64,000 bases of DNA from Isoperla grammatica (lineage: Eukaryota; Arthropoda; Insecta; Plecoptera; Perlodidae): contig OX246740.1 of NCBI GenBank assembly GCA_945910005.1, positions 59,594,646 to 59,658,645 of the forward strand, in the 5' to 3' direction. Position 1 is the first letter of the stretch. Each line of letters begins with the position of its first letter. The position numbers and the translations under genes are program-made. Under the pieces are notes generated by a model. The model was not told the DNA's origin. It saw nothing but the letters and a program-made list of their open reading frames with translations, and did no database searches. Below, piece after piece: positions 1-11,636 of this stretch.

Positions 1-2700
1 CTGTACTGCCTCACCTGCCACGTCTATCCTCATGGCGTCTGTCTCCCAGGCACCCGTCACTTGCTCCGGCCACCGCCCCAGCTTGCACACCAGGTACCCG
101 CTGTACTGTCTCACCTGCCACGTCTATCCTCATGGCGTCTGTCTCCCAGGCACCCGTCACTTGCTCCGGCCACCGCCCCAGCTTACACACCAGGTACCCG
201 CTGTACTGCCTCACCTGCCACGTCTATCCTCATGGCGTCTGTCTCCCAGGCACCCGTCACTTGCTCCGGCCACCGCCCCAGCTTGCACACCAGGTACCCG
301 CTGTACTGTCTCACCTGCCACGTCTATCCTCATGGCGTCTGTCTCCCAGGCACCCGTCACTTGCTCCGGCCACCGCCCCAGCTTGCACACCAGGTACCCG
401 CTGTACTGCCTCACCTGCCACGTCGATCCTCATGGCGTCTGTCTCCCAGGCACCCGTCACTTGCTCCGGCCACCGCCCCAGCTTGCACACCAGGTACCCG
501 CTGTACTGCCTCACCTGCCACGTCTATCCTCATGGCGTCTGTCTCCCAGGCACCCGTCACTTGCTCCGGCCACCGCCCCAGCTTACACACCAGGTACCCG
601 CTGTACTGCCTCACCTGCCACGTCTATCCTCATGGCGTCTGTCTCCCAGGCACCCGTCACTTGCTCCGGCCACCGCCCCAGCTTGCACACCAGGTACCCG
701 CTGTACTGCCTCACCTGCCACGTCGATCCTCATGGCGTCTGTCTCCCAGGCACCCGTCACTTGCTCCGGCCACCGCCCCAGCTTGCACACCAGGTACCCG
801 CTGTACTGCCTCACCTGCCACGTCGATCCTCATGGCGTCTGTCTCCCAGGCACCCGTCACTTGCTCCGGCCACCGCCCCAGCTTGCACACCAGGTACCCG
901 CTGTACTGCCTCACCTGCCACGTCGATCCTCATGGCGTCTGTCTCCCAGGCACCCGTCACTTGCTCCAGCCACCGCCCCAGCTTGCACACCAGGTACCCG
1001 CTGTACTGCCTCACCTGCCACGTCTATCCTCATGGCGTCTGTCTCCCAGGCACCCGTCACTTGCTCCGGCCACCGCCCCAGCTTGCACACCAGGTACCCG
1101 CTGTACTGCCTCACCTGCCACGTCGATCCTCATGGCGTCTGTCTCCCAGGCACCCGTCACTTGCTCCGGCCACCGCCCCAGCTTGCACACCAGGTACCAC
1201 TGTACTGCCTCACCTGCCACGTCTATCCTCATGGCGTCTGTCTCCCAGGCACCCGTCACTTGCTCCGGCCACCGCCCCAGCTTGCACACCAGGTACCCGC
1301 TGTACTGTCTCACCTGCCACGTCTATCCTCATGGCGTCTGTCTCCCAGGCACCCGTCACTTGCTCCGGCCACCGCCCCAGCTTACACACCAGGTACCCGC
1401 TGTACTGCCTCACCTGCCACGTCTATCCTCATGGCGTCTGTCTCCCAGGCACCCGTCACTTGCTCCGGCCACCGCCCCAGCTTGCACACCAGGTACCCGC
1501 TGTACTGTCTCACCTGCCACGTCTATCCTCATGGCGTCTGTCTCCCAGGCACCCGTCACTTGCTCCGGCCACCGCCCCAGCTTGCACACCAGGTACCCGC
1601 TGTACTGCCTCACCTGCCACGTCGATCCTCATGGCGTCTGTCTCCCAGGCACCCGTCACTTGCTCCGGCCACCGCCCCAGCTTGCACACCAGGTACCCGC
1701 TGTACTGCCTCACCTGCCACGTCTATCCTCATGGCGTCTGTCTCCCAGGCACCCGTCACTTGCTCCGGCCACCGCCCCAGCTTACACACCAGGTACCCGC
1801 TGTACTGCCTCACCTGCCACGTCTATCCTCATGGCGTCTGTCTCCCAGGCACCCGTCACTTGCTCCGGCCACCGCCCCAGCTTGCACACCAGGTACCCGC
1901 TGTACTGCCTCACCTGCCACGTCGATCCTCATGGCGTCTGTCTCCCAGGCACCCGTCACTTGCTCCGGCCACCGCCCCAGCTTGCACACCAGGTACCCGC
2001 TGTACTGCCTCACCTGCCACGTCGATCCTCATGGCGTCTGTCTCCCAGGCACCCGTCACTTGCTCCGGCCACCGCCCCAGCTTGCACACCAGGTACCCGC
2101 TGTACTGCCTCACCTGCCACGTCGATCCTCATGGCGTCTGTCTCCCAGGCACCCGTCACTTGCTCCGGCCACCGCCCCAGCTTGCACACCAGGTACCCGC
2201 TGTACTGCCTCACCTGCCACGTCTATCCTCATGGCGTCTGTCTCCCAGGCACCCGTCACTTGCTCCGGCCACCGCCCCAGCTTGCACACCAGGTACCCGC
2301 TGTACTGCCTCACCTGCCACGTCGATCCTCATGGCGTCTGTCTCCCAGGCACCCGTCACTTGCTCCGGCCACCGCCCCAGCTTGCACACCAGGTACCACT
2401 GTACTGCCTCACCTGCCACGTCTATCCTCATGGCGTCTGTCTCCCAGGCACCCGTCACTTGCTCCGGCCACCGCCCCAGCTTGCACACCAGGTACCCGCT
2501 GTACTGCCTCACCTGCCACGTCGATCCTCATGGCGTCTGTCTCCCAGGCACCCGTCACTTGCTCCGGCCACCGCCCCAGCTTGCACACCAGGTACCACTG
2601 TACTGCCTCACCTGCCACGTCTATCCTCATGGCGTCTGTCTCCCAGGCACCCGTCACTTGCTCCGGCCACCGCCCCAGCTTGCACACCAGGTACCCGCTG
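1..2700 (-). repeat. Array A: 100-bp minisatellite copying the 3' end of the Ig2 exon plus splice donor
   Basis: Twenty-seven units of 100 bp, three of them 99 bp, running off the left edge. On the minus strand each unit holds about 85 nt of the Ig2 exon end (YLVCKLG to IDVAG), the donor GTGAGG and about 10 nt of intron, then joins back to exon sequence at CGGGTACC. The unit nearest the gene, 2598-2700, is the true exon end. Recurrent variants are ATA/ATC (Ile), TGC/TGT (Cys) and C/T in the intronic part. The 99-bp units read ggtaccactg where the others read ggtacccgctg. Units 1-12 and 13-24 carry the same variant order. Confidence 0.95.
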
Positions 2701-5700
2701 AGTGTCCGGTCCACGCCCGTCAGCGTGACGCCGCAGTGGCCGTGCTGGAGCCCGCTGCCGTGGTAGCGGTACTCGCGGGTGTACTCGGAGGCGGGTCCGA
2801 GGTCCAGGTTCAAGACCCGGTGCCCCGGCAAGTAGAAGTGACACAGGTTGAGCGGCCGGTCCGCGTTGCAGAGGACTGTCACGTTGTCTCCCACGCTGAC
2901 AGTCTTCCTCCTGGGTACGATGTCGAACACTGGCAGCCTCTGAACCGGCAAGTCTGCACAGTGTTGCATGCAACAGGTAGTTAGAGGGGGCAGTGCAAGC
3001 TTTGACAACACTGTAACCTCTGCACCGGCAAGTCTGCACAGTGTTGCATGCAACAGGTAGTTAGAGGGGGCAGTGCAAGCTTTGACAACACTGGCAGCCT
3101 CTGAACCGGCAAGTCTGCACAGTGTTGCATGCAACAGGTAGTTAGAGGGGGCAGTGCAAGCTTTGACAACACTGTAACCTCTGCACCGGCAAGTCTGCAC
3201 AGTGTTGCATGCAACAGGTAGTTAGAGGGGGCAGTGCAAGCTTTGACAACACTGTAACCTCTGCACCGGCAAGTCTGCACAGTGTTGCATGCAACAGGTA
3301 GTTAGAGGGGGCAGTGCAAGCTTTGACAACACTGTAACCTCTGGACCGGCAAGTCTGCACAGTGTTGCATGCAACAGGTAGTTAGAGGGGGCAGTGCAAG
3401 CTTTGACAACACTGTAACCTCTGCACCGGCAAGTCTGCACAGTGTTGGATGCAACAGGTAGTTAGAGGGGGCAGTGCAAGCTTTGACAACACTGTAACCT
3501 CTGCACCGGCAAGTCTGCACAGTGTTGGATGCAACAGGTAGTTAGAGGGGGCAGTGCAAGCTTTGACAACACTGTAACCTCTGCACCGGCAAGTCTGTAC
3601 AGTGTTGCATGCAACAGGTAGTTAGAGGGGGCAGTGCAAGCTTTGACAACACTGTAACCTCTGCATCGGCAAGTCTGCACAGTGTTGCATGCAACAGGTA
3701 TGGAAATGTGTCCAAAATTACTCGTGTAATTAGTTGTGGAATGGTAAAGCTCCGTTTCCGAGTGCATAAGTGTCCCTGTGAGTTCCTCCACCAATGGTAT
3801 AAGGGTGGCTACTCACGTGTGACGCGCAGGGTCGTGGCCGACGACATCCACCCCGCCGCACCCTCCAGGGGCCGCACCCTACACTGCACCCCTCGCTCTC
3901 TAAGGGTGGCTACTCACGTGTGACGCGCAGGGTGGTGGCCGACGACATCCACCCCGCCGCACCCTCCAGGGGCCGCACCCTACACTGCACCCCTCGCTCT
4001 CTAAGGGTGGCTACTCACGTGTGACGCGCAGGGTAGTGGCCGACGTCATCCACCCCGCCGCACCCTCCAGGGGCCGCACCCTACACTGCACCCCTCGCTC
4101 TCTAAGGGTGGCTACTCACGTGTGACGCGCAGGGTCGTGGCCGACGTCATCCACCCCGCCGCACCCTCCAGGGGCCGCACCCTACACTGCACCCCTCGCT
4201 CTCTAAGGGTGGCTACTCACGTGTGACGCGCAGGGTGGTGGCCGACGTCATCCACCCCGCCGCACCCTCCAGGGGCCGCACCCTACCCCGCACCCCTCGC
4301 TCTCTAAGGGTGGCTACTCACGTGTGACGCGCAGGGTCGTGGCCGACGTCATCCACCCCGCCGCACCCTCCAGGGGCCGCACCCTACACTGCACCCCTCG
4401 CTCTCTAAGGGTGGCTACTCACGTGTGACGCGCAGGGTCGTGGCCGACGTCATCCACCCCGCCGCACCCTCAAGGGGCCGCACCCTACACTGCACCCCTC
4501 GCTCTCTAAGAGTGGCTACTCACGTGTGACGCGCAGGGTCGTGGCCGACGTCATCCACCCCGCCGCACCCTCTAGGGGCCGCACCCTACACTGCACCCCT
4601 CGCTCTCTAAGGGTGGCTACTCACGTGTGACGCGCAGGGTGGTGGCCGAGGTCATCCACCCCGCCGCACCCTCAAGGGGCCGCACCCTACACTGCACCCC
4701 TCGCTCTCTAAGAGTGGCTACTCACGTGTGACGCGCAGGGTCGTGGCCGACGTCATCCACCCCGCCGCACCCTCCAGGGGCCGCACCCTACACTGCACCC
4801 CTCGCTCTCTAAGGGTGGCTACTCACGTGTGACGCGCAGGGTGGTGGCCGACGTCATCCACCCCGCCGCACCCTCTAGGGGCCGCACCCTACACTGCACC
4901 CCTCGCTCTCTAAGGGTGGCTACTCACGTGTGACGCGCAGGGTGGTGGCCGACGTCATCCACCCCGCCGCACCCTCAAGGGGCCGCACCCTACACTGCAC
5001 CCCTCGCTCTCTAAGGGTGGCTACTCACGTGTGACGCGCAGGGTCGTGGCCGACGTCATCCACCCCGCCGCACCCTCAAGGGGCCGCACCCTACACTGCA
5101 CCCCTCGCTCTCTAAGAGTGGCTACTCACGTGTGACGCGCAGGGTCGTGGCCGAAGTCATCCACCCCGCCGCACCCTCAAGGGGCCGCACCCTACACTGC
5201 ACCCCTCGCTCTCTAAGGGTGGCTACTCACGTGTGACGCGCAGGGTAGTGGCCGACGTCATCCACCCCGCCGCACCCTCCAGGGGCCGCACCCTACACTG
5301 CACCCCTCGCTCTCTAAGGGTGGCTACTCACGTGTGACGCGCAGGGTGGTGGCCGAGGTCATCCACCCCGCCGCACCCTCCAGGGGCCGCACCCTACACT
5401 GCACCCCTCGCTCTCTAAGGGTGGCTACTCACGTGTGACGCGCAGGGTGGTGGCCGACGTCATCCACCCCGCCGCACCCTCCAGGGGCCGCACCCTACAC
5501 TGCACCCCTCGCTCTCTAAGGGTGGCTACTCACGTGTGACGCGCAGGGTGGTGGCCGACGTCATCCACCCCGCCGCACCCTCAAGGGGCCGCACCCTACA
5601 CTGCACCCCTCGCTCTCTAAGGGTGGCTACTCACGTGTGACGCGCAGGGTGGTGGCCGAGGTCATCCACCCCGCCGCACCCTCCAGGGGCTGCACCCTAC

Positions 5701-8700
5701 ACTGCACCCCTCGCTCTCTAAGGGTGGCTACTCACGTGTGACGCGCAGGGTGGTGGCCGAGGTCATCCACCCCGCCGCACCCTCCAGGGGTCGCACCCTA
5801 CACTGCACCCCTCGCTCTCTAAGGGTGGCTACTCACGTGTGACGCGCAGGGTGGTGGCCGACGTCATCCACCCCGCCGCACCCTCAAGGGGCCGCACCCT
5901 ACACTGCACCCCTCGCTCTCTAAGGGTGGCTACTCACGTGTGACGCGCAGGGTGGTGGCCGACGTCATCCACCCCGCCGCACCCTCCAGGGGCCGCACCC
6001 TACACTGCACCCCTCGCTCTCTAAGGGTGGCTACTCACGTGTGACGCGCAGGGTGGTGGCCGACGTCATCCACCCCGCCGCACCCTCCAGGGGCCGCACC
6101 CTACACTGCACCCCTCGCTCTCTAAGGGTGGCTACTCACGTGTGACGCGCAGGGTCGTGGCCGACGTCATCCACCCCGCCGCACCCTCCAGGGGCCGCAC
6201 CCTACACTGCACCCCTCGCTCTCTAAGGGTGGCTACTCACGTGTGACGCGCAGGGTCGTGGCCGACGTCATCCACCCCGCCGCACCCTCCAGGGGCCGCA
6301 CCCTACACTGCACCCCTCGCTCTCTAAGGGTGGCTACTCACGTGTGACGCGCAGGGTCGTGGCCGACGTCATCCACCCCGCCGCACCCTCCAGGGGCCGC
6401 ACCCTACACTGCACCCCTCGCTCTCTAAGGGTGGCTACTCACGTGTGACGCGCAGGGTGGTGGCCGACGTCATCCACCCCGCCGCACCCTCCAGGGGCCG
6501 CACCCTACACTGCACCCCTCGCTCTCTAAGGGTGGCTACTCACGTGTGACGCGCAGGGTGGTGGCCGAGGTCATCCACCCCGCCGCACCCTTAAGGGGCC
6601 GCACCCTACACTGCACCCCTCGCTCTCTAAGGGTGGCTACTCACGTGTGACGCGCAGGGTGGTGGCCGACGACATCCACCCCGCCGCACCCTCCAGGGGC
6701 CGCACCCTACACTGCACCCCTCGCTCTCTAAGGGTGGCTACTCACGTGTGACGCGCAGGGTGGTGGCCGAAGTCATCCACCCCGCCGCACCCTCCAGGGG
6801 CCGCACCCTACACTGCACCCCTCGCTCTCTAAGGGTGGCTACTCACGTGTGACGCGCAGGGTGGTGGCCGACGACATCCACCCCGCCGCACCCTCCAGGG
6901 GCCGCACCCTACACTGCACCCCTCGCTCTCTAAGGGTGGCTACTCACGTGTGACGCGCAGGGTAGTGGCCGACGTCATCCACCCCGCCGCACCCTCCAGG
7001 GGCCGCACCCTACACTGCACCCCTCGCTCTCTAAGGGTGGCTACTCACGTGTGACGCGCAGGGTGGTGGCCGACGTCATCCACCCCGCCGCACCCTCCAG
7101 GGGCCGCACCCTACACTGCACCCCTCGCTCTCTAAGGGTGGCTACTCACGTGTGACGCGCAGGGTAGTGGCCGACGTCATCCACCCCGCCGCACCCTCCA
7201 GGGGCCGCACCCTACACTGCACCCCTCGCTCTCTAAGGGTGGCTACTCACGTGTGACGCGCAGGGTAGTGGCCGACGTCATCCACCCCGCCGCACCCTCC
7301 AGGGGCCGCACCCTACACTGCACCCCTCGCTCTCTAAGGGTGGCTACTCACGTGTGACGCGCAGGGTAGTGGCCGACGTCATCCACCCCGCCGCACCCTC
7401 CAGGGGCCGCACCCTACACTGCACCCCTCGCTCTCTAAGGGTGGCTACTCACGTGTGACGCGCAGGGTGGTGGCCGAGGTCATCCACCCCGCCGCACCCT
7501 CCAGGGGCCGCACCCTACACTGCACCCCTCGCTCTCTAAGGGTGGCTACTCACGTGTGACGCGCAGGGTGGTGGCCGAAGTCATCCACCCCGCCGCACCC
7601 TCCAGGGGCCGCACCCTACACTGCACCCCTCGCTCTCTAAGGGTGCCTACTCACGTGTGACGCGCAGGGTGGTGGCCGAGGTCATCCACCCCGCCGCACC
7701 CTCCAGGGGCCGCACCCTACACTGCACCCCTCGCTCTCTAAGGGTGGCTACTCACGTGTGACGCGCAGGGTGGTGGCCGAAGTCATCCACCCCGCCGCAC
7801 CCTCCAGGGGCCGCACCCTACACTGCACCCCTCGCTCTCTAAGGGTGGCTACTCACGTGTGACGCGCAGGGTGGTGGCCGAGGTCATCCACCCCGCCGCA
7901 CCCTCCAGGGGCCGCACCCTACACTGCACCCCTCGCTCTCTAAGGGTGGCTACTCACGTGTGACGCGCAGGGTGGTGGCCGAGGTCATCCACCCCGCCGC
8001 ACCCTCCAGGGGCCGCACCCTACACTGCACCCCTCGCTCTCTAAGGGTGGCTACTCACGTGTGACGCGCAGGGTGGTGGCCGAGGTCATCCACCCCGCCG
8101 CACCCTCCAGGGGCCGCACCCTACACTGCACCCCTCGCTCTCTAAGGGTGGCTACTCACGTGTGACGCGCAGGGTGGTGGCCGAGGTCATCCACCCCGCC
8201 GCACCCTCCAGGGGCCGCACCCTACACTGCACCCCTCGCTCTCTAAGGGTGGCTACTCACGTGTGACGCGCAGGGTGGTGGCCGAGGTCATCCACCCCGC
8301 CGCACCCTCAAGGGGCCGCACCCTACACTGCACCCCTCGCTCTCTAAGGGTGGCTACTCACGTGTGACGCGCAGGGTGGTGGCCGAGGTCATCCACCCCG
8401 CCGCACCCTCCAGGGGCCGCACCCTACACTGCACCCCTCGCTCTCTAAGGGTGGCTACTCACGTGTGACGCGCAGGGTGGTGGCCGAGGTCATCCACCCC
8501 GCCGCACCCTCAAGGGGCCGCACCCTACACTGCACCCCTCGCTCTCTAAGGGTGGCTACTCACGTGTGACGCGCAGGGTGGTGGCCGAGGTCATCCACCC
8601 CGCCGCACCCTCCAGGGGCCGCACCCTACACTGCACCCCTCGCTCTCTAAGGGTGGCTACTCACGTGTGACGCGCAGGGTGGTGGCCGAGGTCATCCACC

Positions 8701-11636
8701 CCGCCGCACCCTCCAGGGGCCGCACCCTACACTGCACCCCTAGCTCTCTGAGGGTGGCTACTCACGTGTGACGCGCAGGGTGGTGGCCGACGTCATCCAC
8801 CCCGCCGCACCCTCCAGGGGCCGCACCCTACACTGCACCCCTCGCTCTCTAAGGGTGGCTACTCACGTGTGACGCGCAGGGTGGTGGCCGAGGTCATCCA
8901 CCCCGCCGCACCCTCCAGGGGCCGCACCCTACACTGCACCACGCCGTCGTTCTGGTCCTGAACGCGCTTGAGTCTAACCCCGCACTCTCCGCTCTCCAAC
9001 CCTCGCCCGTGGTACTCGTACTCATTGGTCGCCACACTCTCGCGGCCCCGGCTCAGGTCGATCACGTGGTCGTCTGGCGGCAACAGGTAGTGGCAGTGAC
9101 GTAGCGGGGCGCGCGCCCTGGCTAGCAGCACCACGCTGTCGCCGGGGCGGGCCAGGGCGCGCCGGGGCTCGGCCTGGAAGTAGCTGGGCTCTGTAACAAG
9201 CAGTGGTAACCAGGGTAACCAACGTAACTGGTGTCACCCTTACGTAACAGCCGACATACATTTGGAGAGAAAGATTTTAATGATTGATTGAGGACTTAAT
9301 TTTGGGCGGGATTAAGGCCATGAAGCCTTCTCTTCCATCCAACCAAGAGGGTTGGGGGGGGGGGGGGCAAGTAGCCTACCTGTTGGACATATCCTCATGC
9401 CGTTGAGGTGTATGGTCTCTATGACGGGCACCTCGGACGAATGCTTCAACCGAGGGGGGGGGGGGGGGGCAAGTAGCCTACCTGTTGGACATATCCTCAT
9501 GCCGTTGAGGTGTATGGTCTCTATGACGGGCACCTCGGACGAATGCTTCAACCGAGAGGGGGGGGGGGGGGGCAAGTAGCCTACCTGTTGGACATATCCT
9601 CATGCCGTTGAGGTGTATGGTCTCTATGACGGGCACCTCGGACGAATGCTTCAACCGAGGGGGGGGGGGGGGGGCAAGTAGCCTACCTGTTGGACATATC
9701 CTCATGCCGTTGAGGTGTATGGTCTCTATGACGGGCACCTCGGACGAATGCTTCAACCGAGAGGGGGGGGGGCAAGTAGCCTACCTGTTGGACATATCCT
9801 CATGCCGTTGAGGTGTATGGTCTCTATGACGGGCACCTCGGACGAATGCTTCAACCGAGAGGGGGGGGGGGGGGGCAAGTAGCCTACCTGTTGGACATAT
9901 CCTCATGCCGTTGAGGTGTATGGTCTCTATGACGGGCACCTCGGAGGAATGCTTCAACCGAGAGGGGGGGGGGGGGGGCAAGTAGCCTACCTGTTGGACA
10001 TATCCTCATGCCGTTGAGGTGTATGGTCTCTATGACGGGCACCTCGGACGAATGCTTCAACCGAGGGGGGGGGGGGGCAAGTAGCCTACCTGTTGGACAT
10101 ATCCTCATGCCGTTGAGGTGTATGGTCTCTATGACGGGCACCTCGGAGGAATGCTTCAACCGAGAGGGGGGGGGGGGGGGGGGCAAGTAGCCTACCTGTT
10201 GGACATATCCTCATGCCGTTGAGGTGTATGGTCTCTATGAGGGGCACCTCGGACGAATGCTTCAACCGAGGGGGGGGGGGGCAAGTAGCCTACCTGTTGG
10301 ACATATCCTCATGCCGTTGAGGTGTATGGTCTCTATAAGGGGCACCTCGGACGAATGCTTCAACCGAGGGGTAGGGGGGCAAGTAGCCTACCTGTTGGAC
10401 ATATCCTCATGCCGTTGAGGTGTATGGTCTCTATGAGGGGCACCTCGGACGAATGCTTCAACCGAGAGGGGGGGGGGGGGCAAGTAGCCTACCTGTTGGA
10501 CATATCCTCATGCCGTTGAGGTGTATGGTCTCTATGACGGGCACCTCGGACGAATGCTTCAACCGAGAGGGTGGGGGGGGGGGGGCAAGTAGCCTACCTG
10601 TTGGACATATCCTCATGCCGTTGAGGTGTATGGTCTCTATGACGGGCACCTCGGACGAATGCTTCAACCGAGAGGGGGGGGGGGGCAAGTAGCCTACCTG
10701 TTGGACATATCCTCATGCCGTTGAGGTGTATGGTCTCTATGACGGGCACCTCGGACGAATGCTTCAACCGAGAGGGTGGGGGGGGGGGGGGGGGCAAGTA
10801 GCCTACCTGTTGGACATATCCTCATGCCGTTGAGGTGTATGGTCTCTATGAGGGGCACCTCGGAGGAATGCTTCAACCGAGAGGGGGGTGGGGGCAAGGA
10901 GCCTACCTGTTGGACATATCCTTATGCCGTTGAGGTGTATGGTCTCTATGAGGGGCACCTCGGACGAATGCTTGACGAAGATCCTGATGGCGAAGGGAAG
11001 CCCGGCCGGCAACTTCTTGCGAGTGTTGATAGAGAAGTGTCTGTTGTCCGGCGTGCTAACCTCCCCCACGAGGTTCTAAAACAAAGCATTGGCTTCACAC
11101 GGGAGTAGACTACGTGATCGATCTCTCAACTGATCGACAACTTAACTGATCGACCTCTCAACTGATCGACCTCTCAACTGATTGATCTCTCAACTGATCC
11201 TCGCTTAGTACACTTGTCCGGGCTACACTACAAGGCAAACACTCTGCACGATGTATGCACACACACCGGTCCACAGCAACATTGTAGATGCTGACGTCAT
11301 AACTGAGTGAGGAATGATAGCCAACCAAATGTCAGTATTTGAGGGAGCCATCCTCTGATTGGCTCCTCACTCATCTATGACGTCAGCCCCTGGATAACTC
11401 ACCCCGAGGATGTCGGCGGACTTGTCCAAGGTCAGGTTGAGCGTGAACCCCCTCAGAGGTTGCTCGGGTCGTATCTCTATGTTGGCGGTCCAGCGCGACC
11501 GGGCGGTGATTGGATCCCTCTGGTCGTAGGTGAGCACACTGGGGCACGGAGACACCGGCGGGCTGGTGGTGTGGGGCTCTGTCTGGCTGGGGGCGACTAG
11601 CAGGCCAATCAGAGCCAGCCACGTGGCTACCTGCAT
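2612..11636 (-). CDS. Secreted CBM2-like / two-Ig-domain protein, 3' part beyond the window
   Basis: Four exons, minus strand: 11636-11403 (78 codons, ATG at 11636), 11075-10907, 9190-8867, 2929-2612. Acceptors read TTTTAG, TTACAG and GCCAG; donors GTGAGT, GTAGGC, GTGAGT and GTGAGG. Phases are 0, 1, 1, 1 and the frame stays open across every junction. Residues 1-19 form a signal peptide (MQVATWLALIGLLVAPSQT) followed by a Thr/Pro-rich linker. The next two exons resemble a family-2 carbohydrate-binding module: SRWTANIEI, then LRGFTLNLTL, ending IETIHLNGIRIC, which fits the closing NG-x-C of CBM2. Two Ig-like domains follow, sharing the pattern YxYHGxGLxxGxCGV; Ig2 has four cysteines (LCNA, LCHF, HCGV, VCKL). 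Ig1 lacks the B-strand Cys (Ala in its place). Likely extracellular; ligand unknown. The exon 4 donor leads out of the window, so the C-terminus is missing. The gene model is strong; the CBM2 assignment is inference from pattern. Confidence 0.75.
2931..3700 (-). repeat. Array B: 80-bp minisatellite on the splice acceptor side of the Ig2 exon
   Basis: About 9.6 units of 80 bp. The array begins exactly at the Ig2 acceptor: the true site reads GCCAG|TGTTCG on the minus strand, and each unit carries a look-alike, ACAG|TGTTG. Every full unit contains the 14-nt palindrome TGTTGCATGCAACA; in two or three units one base is changed (GTTGGATGCAAC). Only about 100 bp of single-copy intron (3701-3800) separate this array from array C. 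Confidence 0.95.
3801..8940 (-). repeat. Array C: 101-bp minisatellite copying the 3' end of the Ig1 exon plus splice donor
   Basis: Fifty-one units. The anchor ggtggct falls at 3804 and at 8854, which is exactly 50 x 101 bp, so I see no net indel over 5 kb. On the minus strand a unit holds the Ig1 exon end (VQCRVRPLEG to TLRVT), the donor GTGAGT and about 30 nt of intron. Recurrent variants lie at the wobble positions of Thr (ACC/ACG/ACT, twice) and Leu (CTG/CTT/CTA) codons; one recurrent variant is a Thr-to-Ser change. Units near the true exon (8854 back to about 7450) are nearly uniform, more distal ones more varied. A CACGTG palindrome overlaps each donor. Confidence 0.95.
9360..10904 (-). 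repeat. Array D: about 100-bp minisatellite copying the 3' end of the second CBM2-like exon plus donor, with poly-G tracts
   Basis: Sixteen units of about 95-108 bp. Each carries the minus-strand exon end HSSEVP(V/L)IETIHLNG to ICPT, the donor GTAGGC and a homopolymer of roughly 8-19 G on the plus strand (C on the transcript). The tract length changes from unit to unit and accounts for most of the length differences. Units mostly encode NGMRIC while the true exon encodes NGIRIC; a V/L variant also recurs. Single-copy intron at 9191-9359 separates the array from the Ig1 exon. Confidence 0.93.
11076..11402 (-). other. Intron 1 of the CBM2/Ig gene, with a short 22-bp repeat
   Basis: This intron separates the two halves of the CBM2-like domain. 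It is the only intron visible here without an exon-edge array. It holds four or five diverged copies of a 22-bp motif (ctctcaactgatcgac) at 11115-11201. The rest is single copy. Confidence 0.7.

Noticed and set aside
32..2984. Open frames of about 900 residues on the plus strand across array A
   Set aside because: They repeat with the 100-bp period in three frames and run antisense to the Ig2 exon. The 100-bp unit happens to lack stops in these frames; there is no start, splice or domain support.
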